Assembly: GCA_963736975.1 (NCBI GenBank)
Contig: CAVTQY010000001.1
Coordinates: 1,550,001 to 1,614,000, forward strand
Source of the DNA: CAVTQY01 sp963736975
GTDB taxonomy: Bacteria > Pseudomonadota > Alphaproteobacteria > Acetobacterales > Acetobacteraceae
Direction of reading: 5' to 3'
DNA length: 64,000 bases
The translations under genes and the position numbers were made by a program. The notes beneath the pieces are model-generated. The model had not been told where the DNA came from and searched no databases. It saw nothing but the letters and a program-made list of their open reading frames with translations. Below are positions 8,584 to 18,243 of the stretch, one piece after another. Within the stretch, counting starts at the first letter, position 1. Every line of letters begins with the position of its first letter.

Positions 8584-9465
8584 CTATACCGGACGCTCGC
8601 CCTTTACCGTCACGCGGTGGCCGGAGCGTGTGTGGGGCCAATAGTCCCACATCGCACGGTGCTGCGTGCAGCGGTTGTCCCAGAAAGCGATCGAGTTTTC
8701 CCGCCACCGGAAGCGGCACTGGAACAGGGGATTTTCCATGTGCTCGAAGAGGTAGCGTAGAATGCCGTCGCTCTCGTCGCGCGGGATGCCGGTGATGCGA
8801 CGTGTGAAGCCGCGGTTGACGTAAAGCGCCTTACGTCCCGTCACCGGATGCATGCGCACCACCGGGTGTTCGGCACGAGGATAACTCGTCTTGTCCGCCA
8901 CGCCGTAATTGGCATAGAGCCCGCGATAGACGTCCTCGCCGTCGTGGATTGCGGTCGCACCGTCGAGATAGCTCTTCATCCGATCGGAGAGCGCCTCGTA
9001 CGCCGCGTACATGCTGGCGAACAGCGTGTCACCGCCGTCTGGCGGGCATTCGCGGATGTACAAAATGCTGCCCATCGGCGGCTCCGGATCACAGGACACG
9101 TCGCTGTGCCACCCCTCGCCATTGGCGCGCGGGCTGTCCTTATCGGCGTGGATGATCATCAGCTCCGGAAGGCCCGGTGCATGCGGCGCAGCGGGATGCA
9201 GATGCAGTTCGCCGAACCGGCGACCGAAGCCCAGATGCTGCTCATCGGTGATCTGCTGGTCGCGGAAGAAGATCACCAGGTTCTCGGCCAGGGCTCGGTG
9301 AATCTCGTCGAACTGCCGGTTCGACAAGGGCCGGGCGAGATCGACGCCGGACAGCTCGGCGCCGATAATCGGCGTTAGCTTGTCCACCGCGATGGTCTCG
9401 TACGGCCCCGCCTCGCCGGTTTCGGCCTTGTAACGTGGCCCGCCGCTGCCGCGCAGACTGGTCAT
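8584..9465 (-). CDS. TauD/TfdA-family 2-oxoglutarate dioxygenase
   Basis: A 293-residue Fe(II)/2-oxoglutarate-dependent dioxygenase. The iron facial triad is visible: H120 and D122 in GWHSDVS and H269 in CTQHRAMWDYW. The 2-oxoglutarate-binding arginine is R284 in SGHRVTV, fifteen residues after the distal histidine as in TauD. The length is normal for the family. Members hydroxylate taurine, other alkyl sulfonates, phenoxyacetates or small acids; the substrate here cannot be read, and no sulfonate ABC transporter is adjacent. The gene lies 33 bases downstream of pepN on the same strand, so it may be co-transcribed with it. Confidence 0.9.
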   Translation of the reverse strand: MTSLRGSGGPRYKAETGEAGPYETIAVDKLTPIIGAELSGVDLARPLSNRQFDEIHRALAENLVIFFRDQQITDEQHLGFGRRFGELHLHPAAPHAPGLPELMIIHADKDSPRANGEGWHSDVSCDPEPPMGSILYIRECPPDGGDTLFASMYAAYEALSDRMKSYLDGATAIHDGEDVYRGLYANYGVADKTSYPRAEHPVVRMHPVTGRKALYVNRGFTRRITGIPRDESDGILRYLFEHMENPLFQCRFRWRENSIAFWDNRCTQHRAMWDYWPHTRSGHRVTVKGERPV

Positions 9466-9498
9466 GGTTTCGCTCCGCCCCTCCCTCGGGTGCCCAGC

Positions 9499-12162
9499 CT
9501 ATCCGGCGAGGCTTTTCGACGCCATCTCATGCGTGTTCCGGCTGACCGACGGCGCCTCCAGGATCCGCCGCAGCTCGCCCTGCATCAGCTCCTGCCTGGT
9601 GGTATCGACACGCCGCCACTGGCCGAGTGGCGACACCAGCCGCGCCGCGACCTGCGGGTTGGCGGGATCAAGCGCGATGATGGTGTCCGCCAGGAAGCTG
9701 TAGCCCGCGCCGGACGGATCGTGGAACCGCACTTGGTTGGCGGCGAAGCTCGCCACCAGCGCACGCACCCGGTTCGGGTTGCGCAGATCGAAATCCTGAT
9801 GGCGGGACAGCGCCCGGACCGCCCGCGGCGTATCCGGCAACGGGGAGCCGGCCTGGATGGCAAACCACTTGTCCAGCACCAGGGCATCCTCCCGCCAAGC
9901 AGCGTGGAACGCAGCCAGTGCCTCGCCGCGCTCTGGGCAGTCGGTCGCTGACAATACGGCAAGGGCCGCCAGCACATCCGTCATATTGTCATGTGCATCG
10001 AACTGTGCCTTGGCACGCTGCACGCCTTCCGCATCGCCGCCGGCCGCTAGATAGGCCACGCAGGTGTTGCGCAGCGCACGCCGGCCGATCGCGGCGCCAT
10101 CGATGCGGTACTCGCCGCGGTCGGTCAGGCGCTCATAGGTCGCACGCAGCTCCGCTCGCAGCGCGGTGGCGATGGCGACGCGCGCGGCCTGACGGACGGC
10201 GTGGATGGCGTCCATATCGGCGGTCGCCATCTGGTCAGCGAGGAACGCCTCACTCGGCAGGCTCAGCGCTTCGGCCGCAAAGGCCATGTCCTCATCCGCA
10301 CGTGCCAGGGCCGTTTGCATCGCTTCGATCAGCCCCGCATCCGTCGCCGGTGTCTCGCCCCGGCGCAGCGCGGCCACCCCATCGAGCAGACGATGCGTCG
10401 CGTATTGCTGGCCCGAGTCCCAGCGCACGAACGGATCGCTGTCATGCGCCGCCAGGAACCGGAGCTGCTCGTCCGGCACGCCGGCAAGCTTCACCGGGGC
10501 GGAAAATTTGCGCAGCAGCGAAGGCACGGGCTCGCGCAGCACGTCGGTGAAGATAAAAGGCTGGCTGGCCTCGGTCAGCAGCAGGACGCGCGTGCCGGTC
10601 TGCGGCGCGGCTTCGCCTTCAAGTTGCGTCGGCAGGTCGTGACCTGCCTTGTCCAACAATCCCATCGCGATCGGGATGACCAGCAGCTGTTTGTCCGGCT
10701 GTCCGGGTGTGGGCGGGGTGGACTGGCTGACCGTCAGCGCATAGCGCTGCGCCACCGGGTCATACTCGGCGTTCACCGTCAGTTCGGGTGTGCCGGCTTG
10801 GTGATACCAGCGCTTGAACCGTTTCAGATCGATCCCCGATGCATCCGCCATCGCCGCCACGAAGTCATCGATCGTCACCGCCTGGTTGTCGTGCCGCTGG
10901 AAATAAAGGTCCATGCCGCGGCGGAATGCGGACCGCCCGATGATGGTCGCCATCATGCGGATCACCTCGGCCCCCTTGTTGTACACCGTCCCGGTGTAGA
11001 AATTGTCGATGGCGATGTAGCGGTCCGGCTGCACGGGATGCGCCAGCGGCCCGGCATCCTCCCGGAACTGCGCGGCGCGCAGCGCGCGCACATCGGCGAT
11101 GCGCTTCACCGCGCGGCTTCCCTGGTCCATCGTGAACTCCTGGTCGCGATAGACGGTCAGCCCTTCCTTCAACGAAAGCTGGAACCAGTCGCGGCAGGTG
11201 ACCCGATCGCCGGTCCAGTTGTGGAAATATTCATGTGCAATGACGGTCTCGACTCCCTGGTAGTCGGCATCGGTTGCCGTCCGAGGATCGGCCAGCACGT
11301 ATTTCGTGTTGAAAATATTGAGCCCCTTGTTCTCCATCGCTCCCATGTTGAAATCCGCAACAGCGGCGATGTTGAACACGTCCAGATCGTATTCGAGGCC
11401 GAACACCTCCTCATCCCATGCCATCGCCCGCTTGAGCGAGTGCATCGCATGGGCGCAGCGCCCCTCATCCCCGTGGCGCACCCAGATGCCGAGCTCGACC
11501 GGGCGGTCGGAGCGTGTGGTAAACTGGTCCTTCACCGCGACGAGGTCGCCGGCCACCAGCGCGAAAAGGTAGCTCGGCTTCGGATGCGGATCGGTCCAGG
11601 TAACGCGGTGACGGCCATCGCCGAGATCGGTGACCGCGCCGGGATTGCCGTTCGACAGCATCACTGGGCAGCGTACACGATCGGCGATGATGGTCGTGGT
11701 GAACCGCGTCATCACGTCAGGACGGTCGGGAAAATAAGTGATGCGCCGAAAGCCCTCGGCTTCACATTGAGTAAAAAACGCGCCCTGCGACGTGTAGAGT
11801 CCCGAGAGCTCGGTGTTGTCCTGCGGCGCGATCTCGGTTTCGATTTCGAGGGTGAATGTGTCGGGCGCATCGGCGACGACCAGATTGCCGTTTTCCAGGC
11901 GATAGCGATTGGGCCCGACCGCCGCGCCGTCGATAGCGATGCGAAGGACGGGCTGCCCGTTGCCCTCCAGGTGCAGGGGCGCGGCGTCCCCATAGGCCGG
12001 ATTGCGCCGCATGCGCAGCACGGAATGCACGCGCGTCGCGGCCGGATCCAACGCGAAGGCAAGCTCCACCTCGTCCACCAGGAAGGCCGGCGGCCGATAG
12101 TCGGCAAGGCGCGTTTCGCGCGGCGCGCTCGCGATGATGTGTGGGTCGTTGATATCGGGCAT
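9499..12162 (-). CDS. pepN: aminopeptidase N (M1 family)
   Basis: An 887-residue zinc aminopeptidase of the bacterial PepN type. The exopeptidase motif GAMEN is at residues 274-278. The zinc site HEYFH is at 310-314 with the third ligand E333, spaced exactly as in M1 enzymes, and the catalytic tyrosine region and the C-terminal helical domain are present. It removes N-terminal residues from peptides in the cytoplasm. ATG at 12162 starts 64 bases from the divergent hydrolase gene, so both promoters share a very short region. The gene could transcribe through into the downstream dioxygenase. Confidence 0.96.
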   Translation of the reverse strand: MPDINDPHIIASAPRETRLADYRPPAFLVDEVELAFALDPAATRVHSVLRMRRNPAYGDAAPLHLEGNGQPVLRIAIDGAAVGPNRYRLENGNLVVADAPDTFTLEIETEIAPQDNTELSGLYTSQGAFFTQCEAEGFRRITYFPDRPDVMTRFTTTIIADRVRCPVMLSNGNPGAVTDLGDGRHRVTWTDPHPKPSYLFALVAGDLVAVKDQFTTRSDRPVELGIWVRHGDEGRCAHAMHSLKRAMAWDEEVFGLEYDLDVFNIAAVADFNMGAMENKGLNIFNTKYVLADPRTATDADYQGVETVIAHEYFHNWTGDRVTCRDWFQLSLKEGLTVYRDQEFTMDQGSRAVKRIADVRALRAAQFREDAGPLAHPVQPDRYIAIDNFYTGTVYNKGAEVIRMMATIIGRSAFRRGMDLYFQRHDNQAVTIDDFVAAMADASGIDLKRFKRWYHQAGTPELTVNAEYDPVAQRYALTVSQSTPPTPGQPDKQLLVIPIAMGLLDKAGHDLPTQLEGEAAPQTGTRVLLLTEASQPFIFTDVLREPVPSLLRKFSAPVKLAGVPDEQLRFLAAHDSDPFVRWDSGQQYATHRLLDGVAALRRGETPATDAGLIEAMQTALARADEDMAFAAEALSLPSEAFLADQMATADMDAIHAVRQAARVAIATALRAELRATYERLTDRGEYRIDGAAIGRRALRNTCVAYLAAGGDAEGVQRAKAQFDAHDNMTDVLAALAVLSATDCPERGEALAAFHAAWREDALVLDKWFAIQAGSPLPDTPRAVRALSRHQDFDLRNPNRVRALVASFAANQVRFHDPSGAGYSFLADTIIALDPANPQVAARLVSPLGQWRRVDTTRQELMQGELRRILEAPSVSRNTHEMASKSLAG

Positions 12163-12226
12163 GCGGCCTCCGGCGTCTCGCTCGGGATGCTATAGCGATC
12201 AGCGATCCACTGCGAACGGCCCCCGA

Positions 12227-14213
12227 ATGCCCGATCAGGTTTTCAATGTCTCCGAGATTCCGCACAGCTTCATCCCGCTCGCCGACGGCACAAGGCTCGC
12301 CGCCCGCATCTGGCTGCCGCGCGATGCCGGGCCCGTGCCGGCTGTGCTGGAATACCTGCCCTATCGCAAGCGCGATGGCACCTGGGAACGCGACGCGCTG
12401 ACGTATCCCTGGCTGGCCGCGCACGGTTATGCGGGCGTACGTGTCGATATCCGCGGCAGCGGCGAGTTCGGACGGGTTGCTGACCGACGAGTATTCGCAG
12501 GCCGAACAGGACGACGCGCTGGAGGTGATCGCCTGGATGGCCCGCCAGCCCTGGTGCAGCGGCGCGGTAGGCATGATGGGCATCTCCTGGGGCGGGTTCA
12601 ACGCGCTGCAGGTGGCGGCGCGTCGCCCGCCGGCACTGAAAGCGATCATCACGATCTGCTCCACGGATGACCGCTATCGCGACGACGTGCATTTTATGGG
12701 CGGCGCGCTGCTGACGGCGAAGCTCGGCTGGGCGTCGGTGTTCCAGACCTTCATGGCCCATCCGCCCGATCCGGCATTGCTGAGCGAGGACTGGCGGACG
12801 GCGTGGCAGCGCCGCTTGCACGACACACCGCTGTTCCTGGATGACTGGCTAGGCCACCAGCGGCGCGATGCGTACTGGCGGCACGGGTCGGTCTGCGAGG
12901 ATTACGCCGCCATCGCCTGTCCTGTTTACGCCATGGGCGGCTGGACGGATGGCTACACCAACACGATCCCGCGCCTGCTGCAGAATCTATCGGCCCCGCG
13001 CAAGGGGCTTATCGGTCCCTGGGCGCATCGCTATCCGCATTTCGCCACGCCCGGACCCTCGGTGGGCTTCCTGCAGGAAGCGAAGCGCTGGTGGGATCAG
13101 TGGCTCAAGGGCGACGAAACCGGAATTTTGGACGAACCGATGCTGCGCGCCTGGATGATGCAGAGCGTCCGGCCGGCGCCCTGGCATGCCGAACGGCCCG
13201 GGCGGTGGATCGCCGAACCGGGCTGGCCCCCGGCGACGACCCCGCATCCGCTGTGCCTGACTTCGAGCGGGCTGCAGGATTCGGCGAAGGGCGAGCTGGC
13301 GGTTCCAATTTGCTCCCCACAGAGCTTGGGCTCGGCCGCGGGCAGTTGGTGCCCGTTCGGTGTCGGCCCGGACGATGCCGACGACCAACAGCGCGACGAC
13401 GCGCAATCGGTCGTTTTCGACACCGCGCCCCTCGATGCGGGGTTCGAGATACTCGGCGCGCCGGTTCTGGAGGTGGAACTTGCCTCCGACCGCCCGCAGG
13501 CGAACCTGATCGCACGGCTTTGCGATGTACATCCGGACGGCGCCAGCCTGCGGGTGAGCTACGGCGTGCTGAACCTGGCGCATCGCGATGGGCACGCGAG
13601 GCCGTCGGCGCTCGAGCCGGGTCGGCGTTACCGCATCCGGCTGGAGTTGAACGACATCGCCTTCGCATTCCCAGCCGGGCACCGGGTCCGGCTCGCCCTG
13701 TCCACCACCTATTGGCCGATGATCTGGCCGGCGCCGGAGATCGCCACGCTCACCGTGTTTGCCGGAAGCGTCATCCTGCCCGCACGCCTGCCGCGCCCCG
13801 AGGACGCAACTCTTCCGTCCATGCCGCCGCCGGAGACGGCGCCACAAGCGGCACGGACTGTGCTGCGCCAGGGCCGTTCGCGTCGCGTCTCCAGCATTGA
13901 TGGCGGCGAGTATATTCTCCGAATCACCGAGGAGCCGGGCCTGACGCGGATCGATGCGATCGGCATCGAACTCGGCAACGAGGGAAGCATGGAGTTCCGT
14001 GTCAGGGATGACGATCCGCTGAGCGCAAGCGTCGAACTGCGCCGGGGTCAGACGGTCGGACGCGAAGCGTGGCAAGTGCGGACCGAAACACGCACGCGGC
14101 TCGCGGCGACACGCGAGGCATTCCGCCTACAGGTAAGCCTCGATGCCTCTGAAGGCGGCACGCCCGTCTGCCACCGTGAATGGGATGAAACCATTCCGCG
14201 CGACCTTCTCTGA
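12227..14213 (+). pseudogene. CocE/NonD-family hydrolase with one-base frameshift
   Basis: Two adjacent frames together make an X-Pro dipeptidyl-peptidase-like (CocE/NonD) serine hydrolase of about 661 residues. The first frame gives residues 1-80 (from MPDQVFNVSEI to DIRGSGE); the second resumes at SDGLLTDEYSQAEQDDALEV. The two join cleanly if one T is removed at 12467-12468. The nucleophile motif GISWGG (Ser about 120) lies after the break, and the C-terminal jelly-roll domain is intact. Such enzymes cleave acylated amino acids, cocaine-like esters or beta-lactam precursors. There is no slippery sequence, so this is either a real inactivating mutation or a sequence error. Confidence 0.85.
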
Positions 14214-14245
14214 TGGCATGTCAACCTGAAGCAATCACGCTTTAA

Positions 14246-15037
14246 TCACAATCGACGCCGCGCGATGTAGAGGCTAGTGATCATGTTGCGTATCACGCGG
14301 CCATGGAACTTCTCGCGGGCAACGCGACCCAACTCAGTCAAAACGGCCTCCCGGTCGCTGCGGATGTTGATATTGGAATAAGTCGCATAGAGGGCGACGG
14401 TCTGCTCAGGATCGAGTTCGAGCGACCATGCACTGGTTTGACGTTCGATCCTATCGAACGCACCGGTTCGCTGTAGCGCCTCGATGCGAGCCTCGGCATC
14501 GAGCGCGAAAGGCACATCGCAGGTACCTGCCGAGGGGCTGGCAGGGCCTTTGAGCAGCAGCTGAGTCGCTTGGTGGAAGGGATCAGGGCGGCTGTCGTCG
14601 CCGAACACATTCCAAACCGCTGCCCACCAGCCGCCCGGCCGGAGCAAGCCCGCAACTTTGGCCAGGGCCATATCCTCGTCCAGCCAGTGGAAGGCTGTGG
14701 CGCTGACGCCAAGGTCGAAGCTGGTTTTTTCGAGCACCGCGTCCTCGAACGATGAGACGATCACCCTCAGGGCCCCATCCCCGTTGGTTTTGCGAAGAAA
14801 TGCAGCCAGGCGCGAGTCGGGCTCGATCGCGACCAAGGGGTTCGCACCGAGATCCAGTAATCGGCGGGTCGCCTTCCCTGTGCCGGCCCCGATCTCGAAT
14901 AGCGCCGTACCATAGGCAAGACCGCATCGCTCGCATAACGTCTCAAACACCCAATCGGGATAGAGCGGTCGCGCGGCATGATAACCGTCCGGATCGAGCC
15001 CAAAGGCTCGACGGCCGAAATCGCGGTCGATGGTCAC
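14246..15037 (-). CDS. class I SAM-dependent methyltransferase
   Basis: A 263-residue methyltransferase of the type-11 class. Motif I appears as LFEIGAGTGKATR and is followed by an acidic strand end (VAIEPD) and a motif-IV-like segment with FHWLDEDMALAK; GLLRPGG marks the post-motif region. I place the start at GTG 15037, where GGTGA lies four bases upstream and the product begins at VTIDRDFGRRAF, rather than at an ATG 68 codons earlier whose leader looks non-coding. The substrate is unknown. It is divergent from the sugar importer, separated by a 234-base region. Confidence 0.82.
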   Translation of the reverse strand: MTIDRDFGRRAFGLDPDGYHAARPLYPDWVFETLCERCGLAYGTALFEIGAGTGKATRRLLDLGANPLVAIEPDSRLAAFLRKTNGDGALRVIVSSFEDAVLEKTSFDLGVSATAFHWLDEDMALAKVAGLLRPGGWWAAVWNVFGDDSRPDPFHQATQLLLKGPASPSAGTCDVPFALDAEARIEALQRTGAFDRIERQTSAWSLELDPEQTVALYATYSNINIRSDREAVLTELGRVAREKFHGRVIRNMITSLYIARRRL

Positions 15038-15271
15038 TCGGTCACCTGAAACACTTCTCCGCTGCCAAGAGGGGGGCCAACTTGGCAAGCAACGAGAGCT
15101 TCGCTGATTTTTTATGATGTGCGAAGGTCGTCTGCCCTGAACGGGCAAGGGGGTGCCAAAGCCGCGATTGACGAGTATCCTGCGGCAAAAGGGGGGATGA
15201 GCCGCCGTCATGCGGCGGAGGCTGGTTTCCGGCGGTCTCATCCTCCCCGCGACGACCGAGGGAGGACGCTA
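15038..15271. promoter_or_regulatory. divergent leader region of CUT2 importer
   Basis: A 234-base region between the methyltransferase and the importer. It contains a small hairpin, CCGCCG-TCATG-CGGCGG, near 15200-15220 and a strong GGGAGG Shine-Dalgarno just before ATG 15272. I see no convincing sigma-70 pair or clear operator palindrome. Confidence 0.35.
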
Positions 15272-16387
15272 ATGAGCAACATCTCACCGGCTCCAGTCAT
15301 CGCCCGACAAGACGAACGGTTGCTGCACACGCCATTGCTGACCCGGCTTATGCGCCGGCCCGAACTCGGCGCGATCGCCGGCCTTATTCTGGTTCTCATT
15401 TTTTTCGCGTTCACCGCCAGCCCGACCATGTTCACGTTGGAAGGGATGATGACCATTCTCTCCCCATCATCGCAGCTCGGCATTCTTGCCGTGGCGGCTG
15501 CGCTGTTGATGATCAGCGGCGAGTTCGACCTGTCGATCGGCTCTATGGTGGCTTTCGCCGGACTGGTCCTGGGGCTGGCGATCGTCGATGCCGGGCTGCC
15601 GCTCATTATAGCGATTGTCGTCACGCTGGCGGTCGCCGCACTGATCGGGGCGATCAACGGACAACTCGTTATCCGCACCCGGCTGCCTTCTTTCATCGTC
15701 ACGCTCGCCTTCCTGTTCATCCTGCGCGGCTTGTCGCTCGTCGGGCTGAAGATGGCGACCGGCACCACGCAGATGCGCGGGATTCGGGATGCCGTCGCGG
15801 CCAGTCCGTTGCTGGACATCTTCTCCGGCAATGCTTTCCACGGCGCCTTCGCGTCTCTTGCGCATGAAGGCCTGATCCGTTCGCTGCCGAACGGCGCTCC
15901 GGCCGCGCCTGGCGTGCCTATCAGCGTCTTGTGGTTCATCGCATTCGCCCTGATCGCAACCTGGGTGCTGCTGCGCACGCAAACCGGCAACTGGATTTTC
16001 GCGAGCGGCGGAGATGCGAATGCCGCACGCAATTCCGGCGTGCCGGTCAACATCGTGAAGACCGGCCTGTTCATGCTCACCTCCTGTTCGGCGGCGCTCG
16101 TCGCGGTGCTGACCGTGCTCGACGCCGGATCGACCGATGCACTGCGAGGCTTCCAGAAAGAATTCCAGGCGATAATCGCCGCCGTCATCGGCGGCTGCCT
16201 GCTGACCGGCGGCTATGGCTCGGCAATCGGCGCCTTCTTCGGTGCGATCATCTTCGGCACCGTCTCGATCGGGCTCACCTACACCAACTTCGATAGCGAC
16301 TGGTTCCAGGTCTTCCTTGGCGCCATGCTGCTGATAGCGGTGCTGTTCAACAATTATGTCCGACGGCAAGTCACCGGGGAGCGTTGA
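15272..16387 (+). CDS. CUT2 sugar ABC transporter permease (RbsC/FrcC-like)
   Basis: A 371-residue inner-membrane permease of the ribose/fructose class. It has about ten hydrophobic segments and the family hallmarks GEFDLSIGSMVAFAGL near residue 85, GAINGQLV, and a C-terminal GSAIGAFFGAIIFG block. It imports a monosaccharide or polyol from the periplasmic binding protein encoded two genes downstream. The ATG at 15272 has a good GGGAGG ribosome site; codons upstream of it look non-coding. The stop is three bases from the ATPase start, indicating one operon of permease, ATPase and binding protein. The sugar cannot be told from sequence. Confidence 0.93.
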   Translation: MSNISPAPVIARQDERLLHTPLLTRLMRRPELGAIAGLILVLIFFAFTASPTMFTLEGMMTILSPSSQLGILAVAAALLMISGEFDLSIGSMVAFAGLVLGLAIVDAGLPLIIAIVVTLAVAALIGAINGQLVIRTRLPSFIVTLAFLFILRGLSLVGLKMATGTTQMRGIRDAVAASPLLDIFSGNAFHGAFASLAHEGLIRSLPNGAPAAPGVPISVLWFIAFALIATWVLLRTQTGNWIFASGGDANAARNSGVPVNIVKTGLFMLTSCSAALVAVLTVLDAGSTDALRGFQKEFQAIIAAVIGGCLLTGGYGSAIGAFFGAIIFGTVSIGLTYTNFDSDWFQVFLGAMLLIAVLFNNYVRRQVTGER

Positions 16388-16390
16388 GCC

Positions 16391-17221
16391 ATGAGCGATA
16401 CCGCATTTACGACCAACTTCGACAAAATGGCGGCGACCGACGTGCGAACGCCGCTGATCGAGGTTCGCAACATCGTCAAGCATTTCGGCCATGTCATCGC
16501 ATTGGCCGGAGTCTCGCTCCGCGTGCATGCCGGCGAGGTGCTGTGCCTGCTCGGAGACAACGGCGCCGGGAAATCGACGCTGATAAAAACCCTGTCCGGT
16601 GTGCATCGCCCCACCTCCGGCGACTTCCTGGTGGAAGGCCGGCCGGTGGCTTTCGCCAGTCCGCGCGATGCGCTCGATGCAGGGATAGCCACCGTCTATC
16701 AGGATCTGGCGATGATCCCGCTGATGTCGATCACCCGCAACTTCTTCATGGGGCGGGAGCCTACCAGCGGAGTTGGCCCATTCCGGCGCCTGAACATGGG
16801 CTATTGCGACCGAGTGACGCGTGAGGAAATGCACCGGATCGGGATCGATGTGCGCGATCCGCACCAAGCCGTCGGGACGCTTTCCGGCGGCGAGCGGCAA
16901 TGCGTCGCCATCGCCCGCGCCGTCTATTTCGGTGCCAAGGTCCTGATCCTGGATGAGCCGACGTCGGCACTCGGCGTCGCGCAGACCTCGATGGTGTTGA
17001 AATACATCAACCAGGTACGCGCCAAGGGTCTAGGGGTGATCTTCATCACCCACAACGTCCGCCACGCCTTCGCGGTCGGGCAGCGCTTCACGGTTCTCAA
17101 CCGCGGCAAGACCCTCGGCACGTTTACCAAGGCGGAAATCACCATCGACGAACTGCAGAGCCTGATGGCAGGAGGCAAGGAACTGCAGGACCTGTCCGCG
17201 GAACTCGGGGGAACAATCTAG
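16391..17221 (+). CDS. single-domain CUT2 sugar ABC ATPase (FrcA-like)
   Basis: A 276-residue ATP-binding subunit with Walker A GDNGAGKST (55-63), signature LSGGE (164-168), and Walker B ending LDEPTSALG. It has only one nucleotide-binding domain. RbsA and XylG have two in about 500 residues, whereas the Sinorhizobium fructose transporter FrcA has one, so this operon is FrcBCA-like. A 20-residue polar N-terminal extension precedes the domain. GGGGAG lies eight bases before the ATG. It energises the permease encoded just upstream. Confidence 0.93.
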   Translation: MSDTAFTTNFDKMAATDVRTPLIEVRNIVKHFGHVIALAGVSLRVHAGEVLCLLGDNGAGKSTLIKTLSGVHRPTSGDFLVEGRPVAFASPRDALDAGIATVYQDLAMIPLMSITRNFFMGREPTSGVGPFRRLNMGYCDRVTREEMHRIGIDVRDPHQAVGTLSGGERQCVAIARAVYFGAKVLILDEPTSALGVAQTSMVLKYINQVRAKGLGVIFITHNVRHAFAVGQRFTVLNRGKTLGTFTKAEITIDELQSLMAGGKELQDLSAELGGTI

Positions 17222-17235
17222 CAGGAGGAATCGTC

Positions 17236-18180
17236 ATGAGAATAACAAGACGCCTGGCTCTCACTTTTTGCTTCGCCACCGCCCTGGCGATCATCAGTAT
17301 TCGCGCCGAAGCCAAGGACATCAACATTATCGTTGTCACCCACGGCCAGGCGTCCGATCCTTTCTGGGCGGTCGTGAAAAAGGGCGTCGAGGACGCCGGA
17401 CGGGAGATGCACGTCAACGTCTCCTACCGCGCACCGGAGACGTTCGACATGGTGGCGATGGCTCAGCTCATCACGGCGGCCGCCAACCAGGGCCCGGACG
17501 GGCTGGTGGTGTCGATCCCTGATGGCGACGCGCTCGGTCAGGCGATCAAAGGCGCCGTCGCGACCGGCATTCCGGTGATATCCATCAACTCGGGCGCCGA
17601 GGCCTCGAAGAAACTCGGCGCATTGCTGCATGTCGGCCAGGACGAATACACTGCCGGCAAGGCCGCGGGTGAAAAGCTTGCGGCGATGGGTGGCACCAAG
17701 GCCGTCTGCATCAACCAGGAGGTCGGTAATGTCGGCCTTGATCAGCGCTGCAAGGGCTTCGCCGACGGGTTCGGCAAGCCCGTCAGAGTGCTGCCCACCA
17801 CGATGGATCCGTCGGAGACCCAGTCGAAGGTCCGTGCCCTGCTGCAGTCGGACCCGTCCGTCGATACGATTCTGTGTCTGGGCGCCGCCACGGTGGGCGA
17901 GCCGACGGTAACCGCGGTCAAGGCGATGGGCCTGAAGAAGATGCCGCTGATCGCGTCCTTCGACCTGTCGCCTGGGTATCTGAAAGCGGTCGCGGCTGGC
18001 GATGCGGCGTTCGCAATCGACCAGCAGCCCTACCTGCAGGGCTATCTGCCGATCGTGATCCTGGCCCTGAACGCGCGCGATGGGCTGATGCCGGCAAGCA
18101 GCATCGCTTCCGGACCGAACCTGATCACAAAAGGCAAGGCGGGACAGGTAATTGCGCTGTCTGCCCAGAGCATCAGATAA
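17236..18180 (+). CDS. periplasmic sugar-binding protein (RbsB/FrcB-like)
   Basis: A 314-residue binding protein of the type-I periplasmic fold. The signal peptide runs to about residue 26 (RAEA then KDINIIV), so the mature protein is periplasmic. The segments AAANQGPDGLVVSIPDGDAL and GIPVISINSG match the hinge and ligand-contact strands of ribose/xylose-type proteins. AGGAGGAA lies ideally before the ATG. It delivers the sugar to the permease and ATPase encoded upstream. A 12-base hairpin follows the stop at 18199. Confidence 0.92.
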   Translation: MRITRRLALTFCFATALAIISIRAEAKDINIIVVTHGQASDPFWAVVKKGVEDAGREMHVNVSYRAPETFDMVAMAQLITAAANQGPDGLVVSIPDGDALGQAIKGAVATGIPVISINSGAEASKKLGALLHVGQDEYTAGKAAGEKLAAMGGTKAVCINQEVGNVGLDQRCKGFADGFGKPVRVLPTTMDPSETQSKVRALLQSDPSVDTILCLGAATVGEPTVTAVKAMGLKKMPLIASFDLSPGYLKAVAAGDAAFAIDQQPYLQGYLPIVILALNARDGLMPASSIASGPNLITKGKAGQVIALSAQSIR

Positions 18181-18198
18181 TCCCGGCTGTCAGCAATA

Positions 18199-18227
18199 GG
18201 TCGCCTTCGGTCACGCCGAAGGCGACC
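18199..18227. terminator. hairpin between convergent operons
   Basis: GGTCGCCTTCGG (18199-18210) pairs perfectly with CCGAAGGCGACC (18216-18227) across a five-base loop, between the convergent ends of the CUT2 operon and the PotABCD-type operon. No U-tract follows on either strand, so termination would be weak or factor-assisted. Confidence 0.55.
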
Positions 18228-18243
18228 ATAAGCCGATGGGTTC

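Noticed and set aside
10201..12195. 664-codon plus-strand frame opposite pepN
   Set aside because: It is antisense to a perfectly conserved M1 aminopeptidase; its translation is His/Arg/Gly-rich with no motif, as usual for the mirror frame of a GC-rich gene.
12460..12475. Programmed frameshift in the CocE gene
   Set aside because: No slippery heptamer, downstream pseudoknot or internal Shine-Dalgarno; family members use a single frame.
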